From positions 1 to 60,887 of the forward strand of contig CABJFQ010000013.1 in assembly GCA_902364975.1 (NCBI GenBank): 60,887 nt of DNA. Reading direction: 5' to 3'. Both the position numbers and the translations under genes were made by a program. The notes beneath the pieces are model-generated. The model made no database searches. It worked only from the letters and a program-made list of their open reading frames with translations, and was not told where the DNA came from. The DNA comes from Coriobacteriaceae bacterium. Its GTDB lineage: Bacteria; Actinomycetota; Coriobacteriia; Coriobacteriales; Coriobacteriaceae. The first letter of the stretch is position 1. Every line of letters starts with the position of its first letter. Positions 51,933 to 60,523 of the stretch are shown in pieces.

Positions 51933-52925
51933 ATGGCTTCTGATATTGATAAGCCTCTGGTTAGTGTCATTGTCCCCGTGTACAACGTGGGTATGTTCGC
52001 GCTTCCTTGCGTAAACTCATTGCTTGGTCAGACTTATTCGAATATCGAATATATTATCGTAGATGATGGATGTACTGATAATACTATCGACCTTATTGAA
52101 GATGCCGTTGGGTCAGACACGCGATTTAAGATTTTGCATAAGGAGAACGGCGGTCTTTCTTCTGCGCGTAACTTTGGTACTCAAAGGTGCCACGGTGATT
52201 ATGTCATGTATGTTGATGGGGACGATTTGATCGATTCGCGAACTGTTGAGTTGATGGTCGAAGCGGCTGACAAGTATCAAGTTCCGCTCGTTATCGGCTC
52301 CTTTGCGAAGACGCCTGTCCTTGATAACTATAAGATAGGTCAGAATGTAGAATTCCATGTTGAATCTGGAATTGAGCATTTTCGAAAACTTCTTTTATTA
52401 ACCGGTGAGAGTGGTTCTGCTTGCGGAAAGCTCTTTGAACGATCTCTTATTAGCGACCTTGTCTTTCCTGAGGGGCAGCTCTTCGAAGACATGGGTGTAA
52501 TTGCTAACATTTGTTCCAAAGTTCAAAAGGTTGCATTCTCTGATGCGTGCTTCTATGCATACGTGACGAGACCTGGCTCCATTACGACGCTCAAGAACCA
52601 GGGTTCCAAGCATGCTAAAGACATGGACAGGGCTATTGAGACCGTTCGACAATTTGCCGAGCCTGAATTTCAGGGCGAGTTTGAGTGCTTCCAGTCATTC
52701 TGTACGCTCCGCGTTGCAATGAGGGTTGATCCGGACGGATTTGATGATAAGGCTGAGGCCCAGAATTATTTGAGGAATGCTCGAGGGCTTGCTTGGAGGG
52801 CATCGAAGAACCCATATGCTTGTTCAAAATGGAGACTGCGTTGTGCTCTCTTTTCTATCTCTCCTAGGGTTCATAACGCTTTCTATGCGTTATATGCTGC
52901 AATTTCTGGTAAGGCAATCGGGTAA
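51933..52925 (+). CDS. Glycosyltransferase family 2
   Basis: This 330-residue GT-A enzyme has VSVIVPVYNVGMFALPCV, IIVDDGCTDNTIDLI, NGGLSSARNFGTQ and the DxD-type YVDGDDLID. The remaining 180 residues are a helical C-terminal region typical of EpsJ-like enzymes. Specificity is unknown. It starts 4 bp after the previous gene. Confidence 0.9.
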   Translation: MASDIDKPLVSVIVPVYNVGMFALPCVNSLLGQTYSNIEYIIVDDGCTDNTIDLIEDAVGSDTRFKILHKENGGLSSARNFGTQRCHGDYVMYVDGDDLIDSRTVELMVEAADKYQVPLVIGSFAKTPVLDNYKIGQNVEFHVESGIEHFRKLLLLTGESGSACGKLFERSLISDLVFPEGQLFEDMGVIANICSKVQKVAFSDACFYAYVTRPGSITTLKNQGSKHAKDMDRAIETVRQFAEPEFQGEFECFQSFCTLRVAMRVDPDGFDDKAEAQNYLRNARGLAWRASKNPYACSKWRLRCALFSISPRVHNAFYALYAAISGKAIG

Positions 52926-52949
52926 CTCCTATAATTAAAGGTTGATAAG

Positions 52950-53117
52950 ATGATTTTTTCGACTAGCGCGCATTTGTTTAACGTTACTGAATGCCACGGC
53001 GGCTTTTTGTATAACATTTACTTTCAAGATGGTTTTAACTGTTATGTTGGTGTTTTCGACACGGTTTCAACCGGAGGAAAATCAACAGTTTACAAACGAT
53101 ATACAAAGCAGGTGTAG
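52950..53117 (+). CDS. Small hypothetical protein, 55 residues
   Basis: A 56-codon frame fills the gap between a GT2 gene and the polymerase. ATG at 52950 follows AAAGG at 8-9 nt, and the TAG at 53115 is 2 bp before the next ATG. The peptide (MIFSTSAHLFNV at its start, KRYTKQV at its end) has two cysteines and no hydrophobic helix or recognised family. It could be a genuine small protein or the remnant of a larger gene. Confidence 0.5.
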   Translation: MIFSTSAHLFNVTECHGGFLYNIYFQDGFNCYVGVFDTVSTGGKSTVYKRYTKQV

Positions 53118-53119
53118 AG

Positions 53120-54235
53120 ATGCCAATCTACTTCATTGCCTTTGTGTCCCATATTGTATTGCTATATTTTTCGGTAAAGATAACTAATAAGCACGTCAGT
53201 TTTCTTCTTGCGGTTATTTCGGTTCTCCCCCTTTGCTTGGTGGCGGGGTTGCGTGATGCATCTGTCGGTACCGATACCTCGGCATATCCCCTCAGGTGTT
53301 TTTATGCCTCGCAGTATTATTCGCTCACAGGTGCTATGGGTGCTTGCTCAGATCAAGAGCCGCTATTCGTGATTCTCTTCTGGATTCTGGGAAGACTGAC
53401 TGGTGATTTCCACGCTGTTCTTTTTCTTTGTGAAGCCATCGTTCTCCTTCCCTATATTTTAGTTGTTAGAAAGTTGTATCCTCGCGGGTATCCTATCGTA
53501 GGTTTCTTTCTTTGTTTCGTTGTGTTTGGTTATACGTTAAACATAATTAGGCAATGTATTGCTACTAGTATGCTCGTCATGATGGTCTATGAGCTGTTCC
53601 GCGAGAAACGCGGCCCCGCTATTGTTTTTTTGTTTCTTGCAGTTGGCTTTCACAAGATGTCTATCATGGGACTTTTTATTTGGATTATTTATATTTCATG
53701 CTTCAACCGCGGGCGCGAACGTTCGTATAAGACCGTTGCACTTCTTGCATGCGTTGGCGTTATCATTTTTACTATTTGCGTGATTATGATTGGCCCGGAT
53801 GTAATGGAGATCGTATCTCTATTTACGTCGTCATATAGCTTTCAGATCAAACACGCTGGAATGGGCTCATTTAATACCACAATGCTTATTTATTTTCTAT
53901 TTTGCCTTGCTATATGGATGTTAGGCAGTAAGGGTTTGATCACGAGCTTCGATCGATGGACGCTTAATTTCTATACGAGCAGCGGCATAATTTCTTCCCT
54001 ATTCGCTCAACTTGCGAGCATCAGTCCTGAGCTAATTCGACTGAGTTTCCCTTTTCTTTTCATTTCAGGTTTTGTTTACCCCTTTTTGTCTGAAAACCTT
54101 GGCAGAGAGCGGTTTCTAACTGGGACTCTGGGTGTTTTATTTTTCGTGTTTTATTTTGTCATTACGTTTGTATATGGCGGCAGTTGCGATCTTTTTCCGT
54201 ATTCGTCGGCACTATTAGGAGTTATTTATGCATGA
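53120..54235 (+). CDS. EpsG family O-antigen/exopolysaccharide polymerase (Wzy-like)
   Basis: This 371-residue protein has about ten hydrophobic helices. AGLRDASVGTDTSAYPLR, YTLNIIRQCIATSMLV and AVGFHKMSIMGLF match EpsG-type polymerases, which join lipid-linked repeat units outside the membrane. Composition is strongly AT-rich. It overlaps the next GT2 gene by 8 bp. Confidence 0.85.
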   Translation: MPIYFIAFVSHIVLLYFSVKITNKHVSFLLAVISVLPLCLVAGLRDASVGTDTSAYPLRCFYASQYYSLTGAMGACSDQEPLFVILFWILGRLTGDFHAVLFLCEAIVLLPYILVVRKLYPRGYPIVGFFLCFVVFGYTLNIIRQCIATSMLVMMVYELFREKRGPAIVFLFLAVGFHKMSIMGLFIWIIYISCFNRGRERSYKTVALLACVGVIIFTICVIMIGPDVMEIVSLFTSSYSFQIKHAGMGSFNTTMLIYFLFCLAIWMLGSKGLITSFDRWTLNFYTSSGIISSLFAQLASISPELIRLSFPFLFISGFVYPFLSENLGRERFLTGTLGVLFFVFYFVITFVYGGSCDLFPYSSALLGVIYA

Positions 54236-55223
54236 CGAAACGCCTGACATCAGTATTGTTGTACCGGTATATAACACCGAGCGTTTTCTCCCCGCTTGTC
54301 TGGAATCTATTGATATTCAAGGAACCGGCTCTTTTGAGGTGATTCTTGTGGATGATGGTTCCACCGATGGATCTCCTGAGATCTGCGATGCTTATTGCAA
54401 CAAGCGCGAGAGAGCTTTCGTTATTCACAAGGACAACGAAGGTCTTCTCGCTGCACGACGAGACGGTCTTCGCGAGGCAAGTGGGCGTTATATTCTTTCG
54501 CTCGACTCCGATGACGCTCTTCTTGAAGGTTGCATTAAAAAGGTATGCGATGTAATTGCCTCGACTGGTGCTGATATCATTTCATTTGATTTCACTATGG
54601 GATTGATGCCTATAAAACCCTCGTTAAAAGTTGATATCTGTTCTGGTATGCATACGGGTGAGTCATTTAATGCTGTTAAAAGCCTGTTGTGCGGATGCGA
54701 TTTCAATAGTGTTTGGAATAAGGTCATTCGGAGAGATTTATTTGCCAGTGACGAGTGGTACTCGAAACGAGTTGGCCTTATGCACGGTGAGGATCTTTGC
54801 CAACTTCTTCCTGTTTTCGATATTGCAAAGAGTTTATTTCACATTGACGAACCGCTTTACTACTATCGTCAGCATGACGCTAATAGTACGAAGCAGTTTA
54901 AAGAAGATCAGATAACTGATTGGAGCTTTGTAAGCGACGAATTGATTCGCTATGCGAGTGAATGGTCGAGCGATTCAGTCAAAAATGCCAATAGGGGTAT
55001 CTGTCGACACTATTGTGATCTTGATGAAGTTCTTTGGCATTGTGAAGTGGATAAAGAGGTGAAAAGACAATTTGATAAAACAATTAAAAGCGAGTATCAG
55101 AGGCGAATCAGCAATTGTCCGGACTATATTCATGGTCTTGTTTTGTCAAATTGCAGTATCGTTTCTTTTGCTGCTCGGCACATACTAAGCAGCTTTAAAT
55201 GCCTCCGTCGTCTCTTTCTATAA
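54228..55223 (+). CDS. Glycosyltransferase family 2
   Basis: This 331-residue GT-A enzyme opens ISIVVPVYNTERFLPACLES, has ILVDDGSTDGSPEIC, NEGLLAARRDGLRE and SLDSDDALLEG, with a long AT-coded C-terminal half. Start and stop are clear, and it is translationally coupled to the polymerase. Donor sugar is unknown. Confidence 0.88.
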   Translation: MHDETPDISIVVPVYNTERFLPACLESIDIQGTGSFEVILVDDGSTDGSPEICDAYCNKRERAFVIHKDNEGLLAARRDGLREASGRYILSLDSDDALLEGCIKKVCDVIASTGADIISFDFTMGLMPIKPSLKVDICSGMHTGESFNAVKSLLCGCDFNSVWNKVIRRDLFASDEWYSKRVGLMHGEDLCQLLPVFDIAKSLFHIDEPLYYYRQHDANSTKQFKEDQITDWSFVSDELIRYASEWSSDSVKNANRGICRHYCDLDEVLWHCEVDKEVKRQFDKTIKSEYQRRISNCPDYIHGLVLSNCSIVSFAARHILSSFKCLRRLFL

Positions 55224-55622
55224 TGCAGGTCATTATTGCTTTTTACTAATATCTTTAGATGGAGCATTATTATTCTTGACCAAGCCTGTCCTTAGCTTTC
55301 GACTAAGTGGCGAGCATTTACGATTGAACCGACATAGAGGACTTGGTTCTGTCGTGCGGTGTATTCATTCCTAGGGCTTTAGTTATTTCGGTTGATGCTT
55401 AGAAGCTGGTCTTCGCACTTTTTTCAAAGAAGATCTCCAACGTCCCCATGTTCTGGGTGAGGCCATAGACGCTTACGTTTGTGATTTATTGTTTGTAGCC
55501 TATTCCTCTATGGGGTGCTGTCTGCGATTGGTCTTGTTGATTGCATGATAGGGCATCATGACTAAAATGTCCGAATCGATGGAAATGCATCTTTATTCGA
55601 CTTTGAAGATGGGAGGAGTCAA
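55224..55622. other. 399-bp non-coding AT-rich gap
   Basis: No frame with a credible start and ribosome-binding site occupies this gap. On the minus strand a stop-bounded fragment near 55400-55485 reads NVSVYGLTQNMGTLEIF, which looks like a coding remnant but matches nothing I can name. The tract may be the scar of an inserted or deleted gene. The promoter or leader for the following GT2 gene may also lie here. Confidence 0.5.
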
Positions 55623-56786
55623 TTGTTGCAGATTCTTAATTCAATTAAGAAAGTCATAAAACTTTTACTTTCCAGCCCTATTTATGATGGTTTACTCAGG
55701 TTAAGTCGTCGTTCCGATGCTATAACCTATGCGTCTAAGGCGAAGCTGAGTATGGTTTCCCAGAGACCGTCCAATATGTTCATGCCGATTGTTTTTAAGG
55801 AAAGCGTATCTTACGACATTTCTATTATTGTGCCTGTGTATAACGTTGAGAAATACCTCAAACCCTGTCTAGACTCCATTGTGACTCAGGAGTTTTCTGG
55901 CAAGTTTGAGGTTATTATTGTCGATGATGGGTCTAAAGACGATTCTGGTGCTATAGCCGATTCGTATGGATTAATGCCCAATGTTCTTGTAATTCACCAG
56001 GTAAACGGCGGTCTTTCCGCAGCGCGCAATGCGGGTCTTAGGGTTTCTCGCGGTAAGTACATCATGTTCGTGGATTCTGATGACATGATCGGGCCAGGGT
56101 ATCTTGAGGCTATGTGGAGCAGGCTCGTTCAAACATCTGCGGATTTCGTTACATCGACTTTTAGATATATGTCTGATGATGGTTTGGTTGGCGAGATAGA
56201 GAACGATAGAGCTAGTTGGATGGTGCCGTGGGGCAGACTATATCGTCGTGAAGTCTGGAATCGACTAGGTTTTCCCGTAGGCGCATGGTATGAAGATCTG
56301 ATTCATCCGTTATGGATTGATTCTTTCTTCAAGGATGAGCCTTGTTATGATTTGAGCGGCTATTATTACCGAATCCGTCCTGGATCCATTATGCAGTCTA
56401 CCCCTACTAATGTTAAGGGCCTTGATTCGTATTGGGTTCTCGATGAATTGATTTCTTATCGTTCGGAGCTTGGAATTTCTTACTCTCAGGAAGACTTCGA
56501 TCGTATTCTTCCTCTGTTCGGGCCGCTTTTGCTTGGGAGAACCGTTGCCTTGGACAACAGCGCGCGTAAAACAATGTTTGCTTGTTGTTGCGACACGTTT
56601 AATTCAATTGATGATTTTAAGACGAAGAACACATCGTTAAACGGCAGATGGAGGGATATCGAGAGATCTCTTCGTTCTTCGGATTATAACCGTTATCTTC
56701 TCGCTTCTCTTGCCCTTGCGGCGCAGGGGGGTTCTGGGCTTAGTGTTTCAGATGCAATTAATATTTGGGTGAACAGGAACAGATAA
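55623..56786 (+). CDS. Glycosyltransferase family 2
   Basis: This 387-residue protein has a roughly 65-residue N-terminal extension, then SIIVPVYNVEKYLKPCLDS, IIVDDGSKDDSGAIAD, NGGLSAARNAGLR and FVDSDDMIGPG. TTG at 55623 is supported by GGAGGAG (55612-55618). The C-terminal third is helical. Specificity is unknown. The pyruvyl transferase follows after 3 bp. Confidence 0.88.
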   Translation: MLQILNSIKKVIKLLLSSPIYDGLLRLSRRSDAITYASKAKLSMVSQRPSNMFMPIVFKESVSYDISIIVPVYNVEKYLKPCLDSIVTQEFSGKFEVIIVDDGSKDDSGAIADSYGLMPNVLVIHQVNGGLSAARNAGLRVSRGKYIMFVDSDDMIGPGYLEAMWSRLVQTSADFVTSTFRYMSDDGLVGEIENDRASWMVPWGRLYRREVWNRLGFPVGAWYEDLIHPLWIDSFFKDEPCYDLSGYYYRIRPGSIMQSTPTNVKGLDSYWVLDELISYRSELGISYSQEDFDRILPLFGPLLLGRTVALDNSARKTMFACCCDTFNSIDDFKTKNTSLNGRWRDIERSLRSSDYNRYLLASLALAAQGGSGLSVSDAINIWVNRNR

Positions 56787-56789
56787 ATA

Positions 56790-57866
56790 ATGAAAATCGG
56801 AACGATTACTTTTCACGGCGCATTGAACTTCGGGTCTGCGCTTCAGTCTCATGCGCTTCAAGTGGTTTTGGAAAATATGGGACATGAAGTGCAAATTATC
56901 GACTACCGTTCTCACGATTATGAACAGTATAAGCTGCTTCAGCTCCGACATCCAAAGGCTACGCTGCGAACATTGCGCTGTTTAAATAGGTATTTGTCAA
57001 GAAAGACTGCATTCGAGGATTTTTCAAATAAATATTTCGGCATGACGAAGAAGTCTTATCGCTGGCAAAATGAAGAGGAGATGTGCGAGCTTGCGGATCA
57101 GTTTGATTGCTTTATTTGTGGTAGCGATCAAATTTGGAATCTCGATTGTACACAAGGTGTTGTTGGCCCCTATTTCCTTTCATTCGCTGGAGATAGACGT
57201 CGAGTCGCTTACGCTCCCAGTCTTGCGCACACTTACTTTAGACCTGAGAATTTTGATGAACAGCTTGTATCCGAGTTGCTCTCAAGGTTTGATTTCTTGT
57301 CTGTTCGCGAGGAGGAGACGATTCCGTTATTTCAGCCCCTTGTCGATGCGCCTATAGATGTTGTCTTAGATCCCACACTTTTGTTGGATTCTGACGACTA
57401 CGCAGATATGGCATATAAAGATGTTTTGCAGGGTGAATATATATTTATGTATCTACTACGCAAGTGCCCCGAACTTATTGAGAGCACCGTCGCGATGACG
57501 GAAGCAACGGGCATGAAGGTTGCTTACATATCTGATAAAAACCTAGATATCCCAAATTCTATTAACCTGTTTGGTGTTGGCCCTGAGGAGTTCGTCTCGC
57601 TTATTGCGCACGCAAGCCTTATTCTTACCAATTCCTTTCATGCAACTGTATTCTCAGTTCTCTTTCATAGGCCCTTCCGCGTATATGCGACTGATAAGTC
57701 TGGTGCGCGTATGCGCGACTTGCTGAGTAATATCGGGCTGTCTGACCGTTGCGTCGATGTTATGTGCGCCGACGATATTGTCCCTTGTGAGTGGAGTGAC
57801 GTGGACTCTCGCCTGGATTCTCTGCGGGAGCATTCCTGTGCTTATCTTAGAAAGGCGCTTTCGTAA
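56790..57866 (+). CDS. Polysaccharide pyruvyl transferase family protein
   Basis: This 358-residue enzyme would add a pyruvate ketal to a sugar of the polymer. IGTITFHGALNFGSALQSHA opens the fold, with CFICGSDQIWN near residue 110 and ILTNSFHATVFSVLFHRPF near 275 as family blocks. Pyruvylation makes surface glycans acidic. The stop overlaps the flippase start by 1 bp. Confidence 0.9.
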   Translation: MKIGTITFHGALNFGSALQSHALQVVLENMGHEVQIIDYRSHDYEQYKLLQLRHPKATLRTLRCLNRYLSRKTAFEDFSNKYFGMTKKSYRWQNEEEMCELADQFDCFICGSDQIWNLDCTQGVVGPYFLSFAGDRRRVAYAPSLAHTYFRPENFDEQLVSELLSRFDFLSVREEETIPLFQPLVDAPIDVVLDPTLLLDSDDYADMAYKDVLQGEYIFMYLLRKCPELIESTVAMTEATGMKVAYISDKNLDIPNSINLFGVGPEEFVSLIAHASLILTNSFHATVFSVLFHRPFRVYATDKSGARMRDLLSNIGLSDRCVDVMCADDIVPCEWSDVDSRLDSLREHSCAYLRKALS

Positions 57867-59269
57867 TGGGGGAGACGCGTCGGCTTATTAAGAACACTGG
57901 CATTATTGCGGTGGGCGGAATGGCAACCAAGCTTGTTTCGTTTCTTTTGCTGCCGCTCTATACCTCAGTTCTTTCCACTGGCGACTATGGTACCGTCGAC
58001 TACATCAATACTATCGCCCTGTTCTGCGTTCCTGCTGTCTCCCTACTTATGGATGAAGCACTGTTTCGGTTCCTCATCGATTGTCGCACCGATGGTGATC
58101 GGTCTAAGGCCGTGACCGCGTCTTGTGCTGTTCTTCTTGCTGGCTGCGCGTGCTTTGCGGTCTTGGCGATTCTCGTCTGGTTGCTATTTATGCCAGAAAA
58201 TCTTGGCTGGGTCGTGGGCCTTGTTGTCGCTGGCGCGCTTCTGCAGATGGCTTCTGCGGTCCTACGTGGTTTCGGGGATACCGTGGGTTACTCCGTCATG
58301 AATTTCACTGCGAGCGCTCTTACCATCGTGCTAAACGTTCTGTTTATCGCTGTTCTGCGTTGGGGCGTTGTGGGCATGCTTTCCGCCACGGTTATTGCGC
58401 AGGGCGGCGTTGCCCTCGTGTTCATGGTCATGCGGAAGCTCTGGCGCTATATCGATCCGTCGGCTTTCTCCATTTCCTATGCTCGAGACCTCCTACGCTA
58501 TTCCTTTCCGCTCATTCCCAACAAGGTTTCCTGGACTATTAACAACCTGCTAGACAGGCTGATTATCATGAATACGCTCGGTGCTTCTGCCGCCGGCGTG
58601 TACGCCGTCTCTTACAAGTTCCCCGGTGTCATGGACCAGGTGTATGGCTTCTTCTATCAATCTTGGAAGGAGAGCTCGGCGCGCGTCCTCAACTCCGATG
58701 AGGACGAGTCGACTTTCTATAACTCTGTGTATCGTGCGCTAAGGCGTTTCATGATGAGCGTCGTTCTGCTTATGTCTGCGCTTATGCCCCTCGTGTACGG
58801 CATCCTGATTAAGGGTTCATTCGGTGAGGGCCTGCTGTATGTGCCGATATTGCTCCTGGCGACGTACTTCAGCAACATCTCCGGCTTTTACGGTGGCATC
58901 TTTACCGCACATAAGGAAACCGGAATTATGGGTACTACCACTGCGGTGTCTGCAGCCCTTTGCGCCGTTCTGTGTGTTGTGTTGATTCCGCACTTCGGTC
59001 TTTATGGTGCATCTGTTGCAACGCTTTTGGCGATGATCGTGGTTAATGAGTACCGCAGAATTAAGGTCACTAAGTTTACGAAGCTTGTCGAAGACCGGGT
59101 TGAGCAGGTTTTAACTTTAGTTTCAATTGTCGGCGTATTCGTTTTCTATTATCTGTCCGCTTACGGTGCGGGCATCTTAAGCTCGATCGCCTGCCTGGCA
59201 ATTGCGCTGGCTTTTTCCGTTTATATGAACGCCGATATTCTGCGCAAGTTCATTTCGGCTTGCAAATAG
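57866..59269 (+). CDS. Lipid-linked oligosaccharide flippase (Wzx-like)
   Basis: This 467-residue MATE/MOP-superfamily protein has about 12-14 hydrophobic helices. LIKNTGIIAVGGMATKLVSF, then LLPLYTSVLSTGDYGTVDY at the first two helices, and RYSFPLIPNKVSWTINN are polysaccharide-flippase blocks. It moves repeat units across the membrane before polymerisation. G+C content rises again here compared with the preceding genes. Confidence 0.9.
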   Translation: MGETRRLIKNTGIIAVGGMATKLVSFLLLPLYTSVLSTGDYGTVDYINTIALFCVPAVSLLMDEALFRFLIDCRTDGDRSKAVTASCAVLLAGCACFAVLAILVWLLFMPENLGWVVGLVVAGALLQMASAVLRGFGDTVGYSVMNFTASALTIVLNVLFIAVLRWGVVGMLSATVIAQGGVALVFMVMRKLWRYIDPSAFSISYARDLLRYSFPLIPNKVSWTINNLLDRLIIMNTLGASAAGVYAVSYKFPGVMDQVYGFFYQSWKESSARVLNSDEDESTFYNSVYRALRRFMMSVVLLMSALMPLVYGILIKGSFGEGLLYVPILLLATYFSNISGFYGGIFTAHKETGIMGTTTAVSAALCAVLCVVLIPHFGLYGASVATLLAMIVVNEYRRIKVTKFTKLVEDRVEQVLTLVSIVGVFVFYYLSAYGAGILSSIACLAIALAFSVYMNADILRKFISACK

Positions 59270-59281
59270 GGGGATAACTGC

Positions 59282-60523
59282 ATGTCTACCGTGAAAAGGG
59301 GCGAAGTTCCCACTCTGTTTGAGTCACCGTTGCATTGCTGCGGATGCGGGGCGTGTGCCGCCGCTTGCCCGAAAGGCGCCATCGCCATGTCCGAGGGCAA
59401 GGACGGGTTCATTCTTCCTGTAATTGACGGCGATCTATGTATCGGTTGCGGCGCCTGCACGAGGGCGTGCGGCCTCAACCGGGGGATAGGCTCCAATTCC
59501 GCTGGACCGTTCTTTGCCGCTGCCGGTAGGGATGATGTCTCGGAGTCCGCTTCTGGCGGAGTCTTCGGTGCCGTTGCGCGTGAGCTTATTTCTTCTGGCG
59601 GCGTCGCATATGGTGCTGCTTATGAGCGTGAGGGGAATACGCTTCGAGTGTTGCACCGTCGTGCGGCGAGCGTTGATGAGCTTCGCCCGCTTCTTAATTC
59701 AAAATACGTGCAGAGCGATGCTAGAGTTTGCTTTGCCGATGTTAAGGCGGATCTTCGTGAGGGCAGGCAGGTCCTGTTCTGCGGAACACCCTGCCAAGTC
59801 GCCGGCCTTAGGGGCTTTCTCGGACGCGATTATGGGAACCTGACAACCGTTGACCTGGTCTGCCACGGCGTCCCTTCCGGCCGCATGTTCGCGGACTGCG
59901 TTGAGGGCTATGGCAAACAGCTTGGGTCTCCCGTGGTTGATTTCCGGTTTAGGTGCAAGCGCGAGGGGTGGGGCAACTCTCTCCTTCTTTTTCTTTTTCT
60001 TGAGAACGGAAGAGAGGTCACCATTCCTGCGTCGAAATCCCCCTACTACGACATGTTCTTGAACCTCAAGACGCTTCGCGACAGCTGCTATAGGTGCCCC
60101 TATGCAGGGAAATTTCGCGCCGGCGATCTTACTATCGGCGATTTTTGGGGCGTCGATGTAAACAGGCCCGACGTCCTGAAGGATGCCGAGAAGTTCAATC
60201 AGATGAAGGGCGTTTCCTGCCTGCTGGTGAATAACGAACGCGGCAGGGAGTTTATTGAATCCAGCAAGGCTCTGGACTTGTACCCTGTCGAATTTGACGA
60301 TATCGCTAAGGGCAACGATCAGCTCCGCCACCCGAGCGCTCTTCCAAAAGACAGACAGCTCTATATTGACGCATATGTCGAAGGTGGTTGGCATTCCGTT
60401 GAGTGTATGTATAAAAGGCGAGAGCGTGGAATAATTTTCTATACCAAGAAATTAGTAAGAAGGCTTCTCCCTGAATCATGTCGGGAGATTGTCAAAATGT
60501 ATTTAAAGGGTCTTGCAGGCTAG
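59282..60523 (+). CDS. FrhB/FdhB-type Fe-S oxidoreductase in polysaccharide locus
   Basis: This 413-residue protein has two N-terminal ferredoxin clusters (CCGCGACAAACPKGAI and CIGCGACTRACGLNR), then the FrhB_FdhB N- and C-terminal domains with LFCGTPCQVAGLRGFL, VDLVCHGVPS and CPYAGKFRAGDLTIGDFWG. Homologues are common next to pyruvyl transferases in gut-bacterial glycan loci, where their reaction is uncertain. F420 is not implied. It overlaps the stop of a convergent gene by 2-3 bp, with no terminator visible. Confidence 0.88.
   Translation: MSTVKRGEVPTLFESPLHCCGCGACAAACPKGAIAMSEGKDGFILPVIDGDLCIGCGACTRACGLNRGIGSNSAGPFFAAAGRDDVSESASGGVFGAVARELISSGGVAYGAAYEREGNTLRVLHRRAASVDELRPLLNSKYVQSDARVCFADVKADLREGRQVLFCGTPCQVAGLRGFLGRDYGNLTTVDLVCHGVPSGRMFADCVEGYGKQLGSPVVDFRFRCKREGWGNSLLLFLFLENGREVTIPASKSPYYDMFLNLKTLRDSCYRCPYAGKFRAGDLTIGDFWGVDVNRPDVLKDAEKFNQMKGVSCLLVNNERGREFIESSKALDLYPVEFDDIAKGNDQLRHPSALPKDRQLYIDAYVEGGWHSVECMYKRRERGIIFYTKKLVRRLLPESCREIVKMYLKGLAG

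Noticed and set aside
55224..55622. Insertion sequence in the glycan locus gap
   Set aside because: No terminal inverted repeats, target duplication or recognisable transposase could be identified; only a short coding remnant is present.
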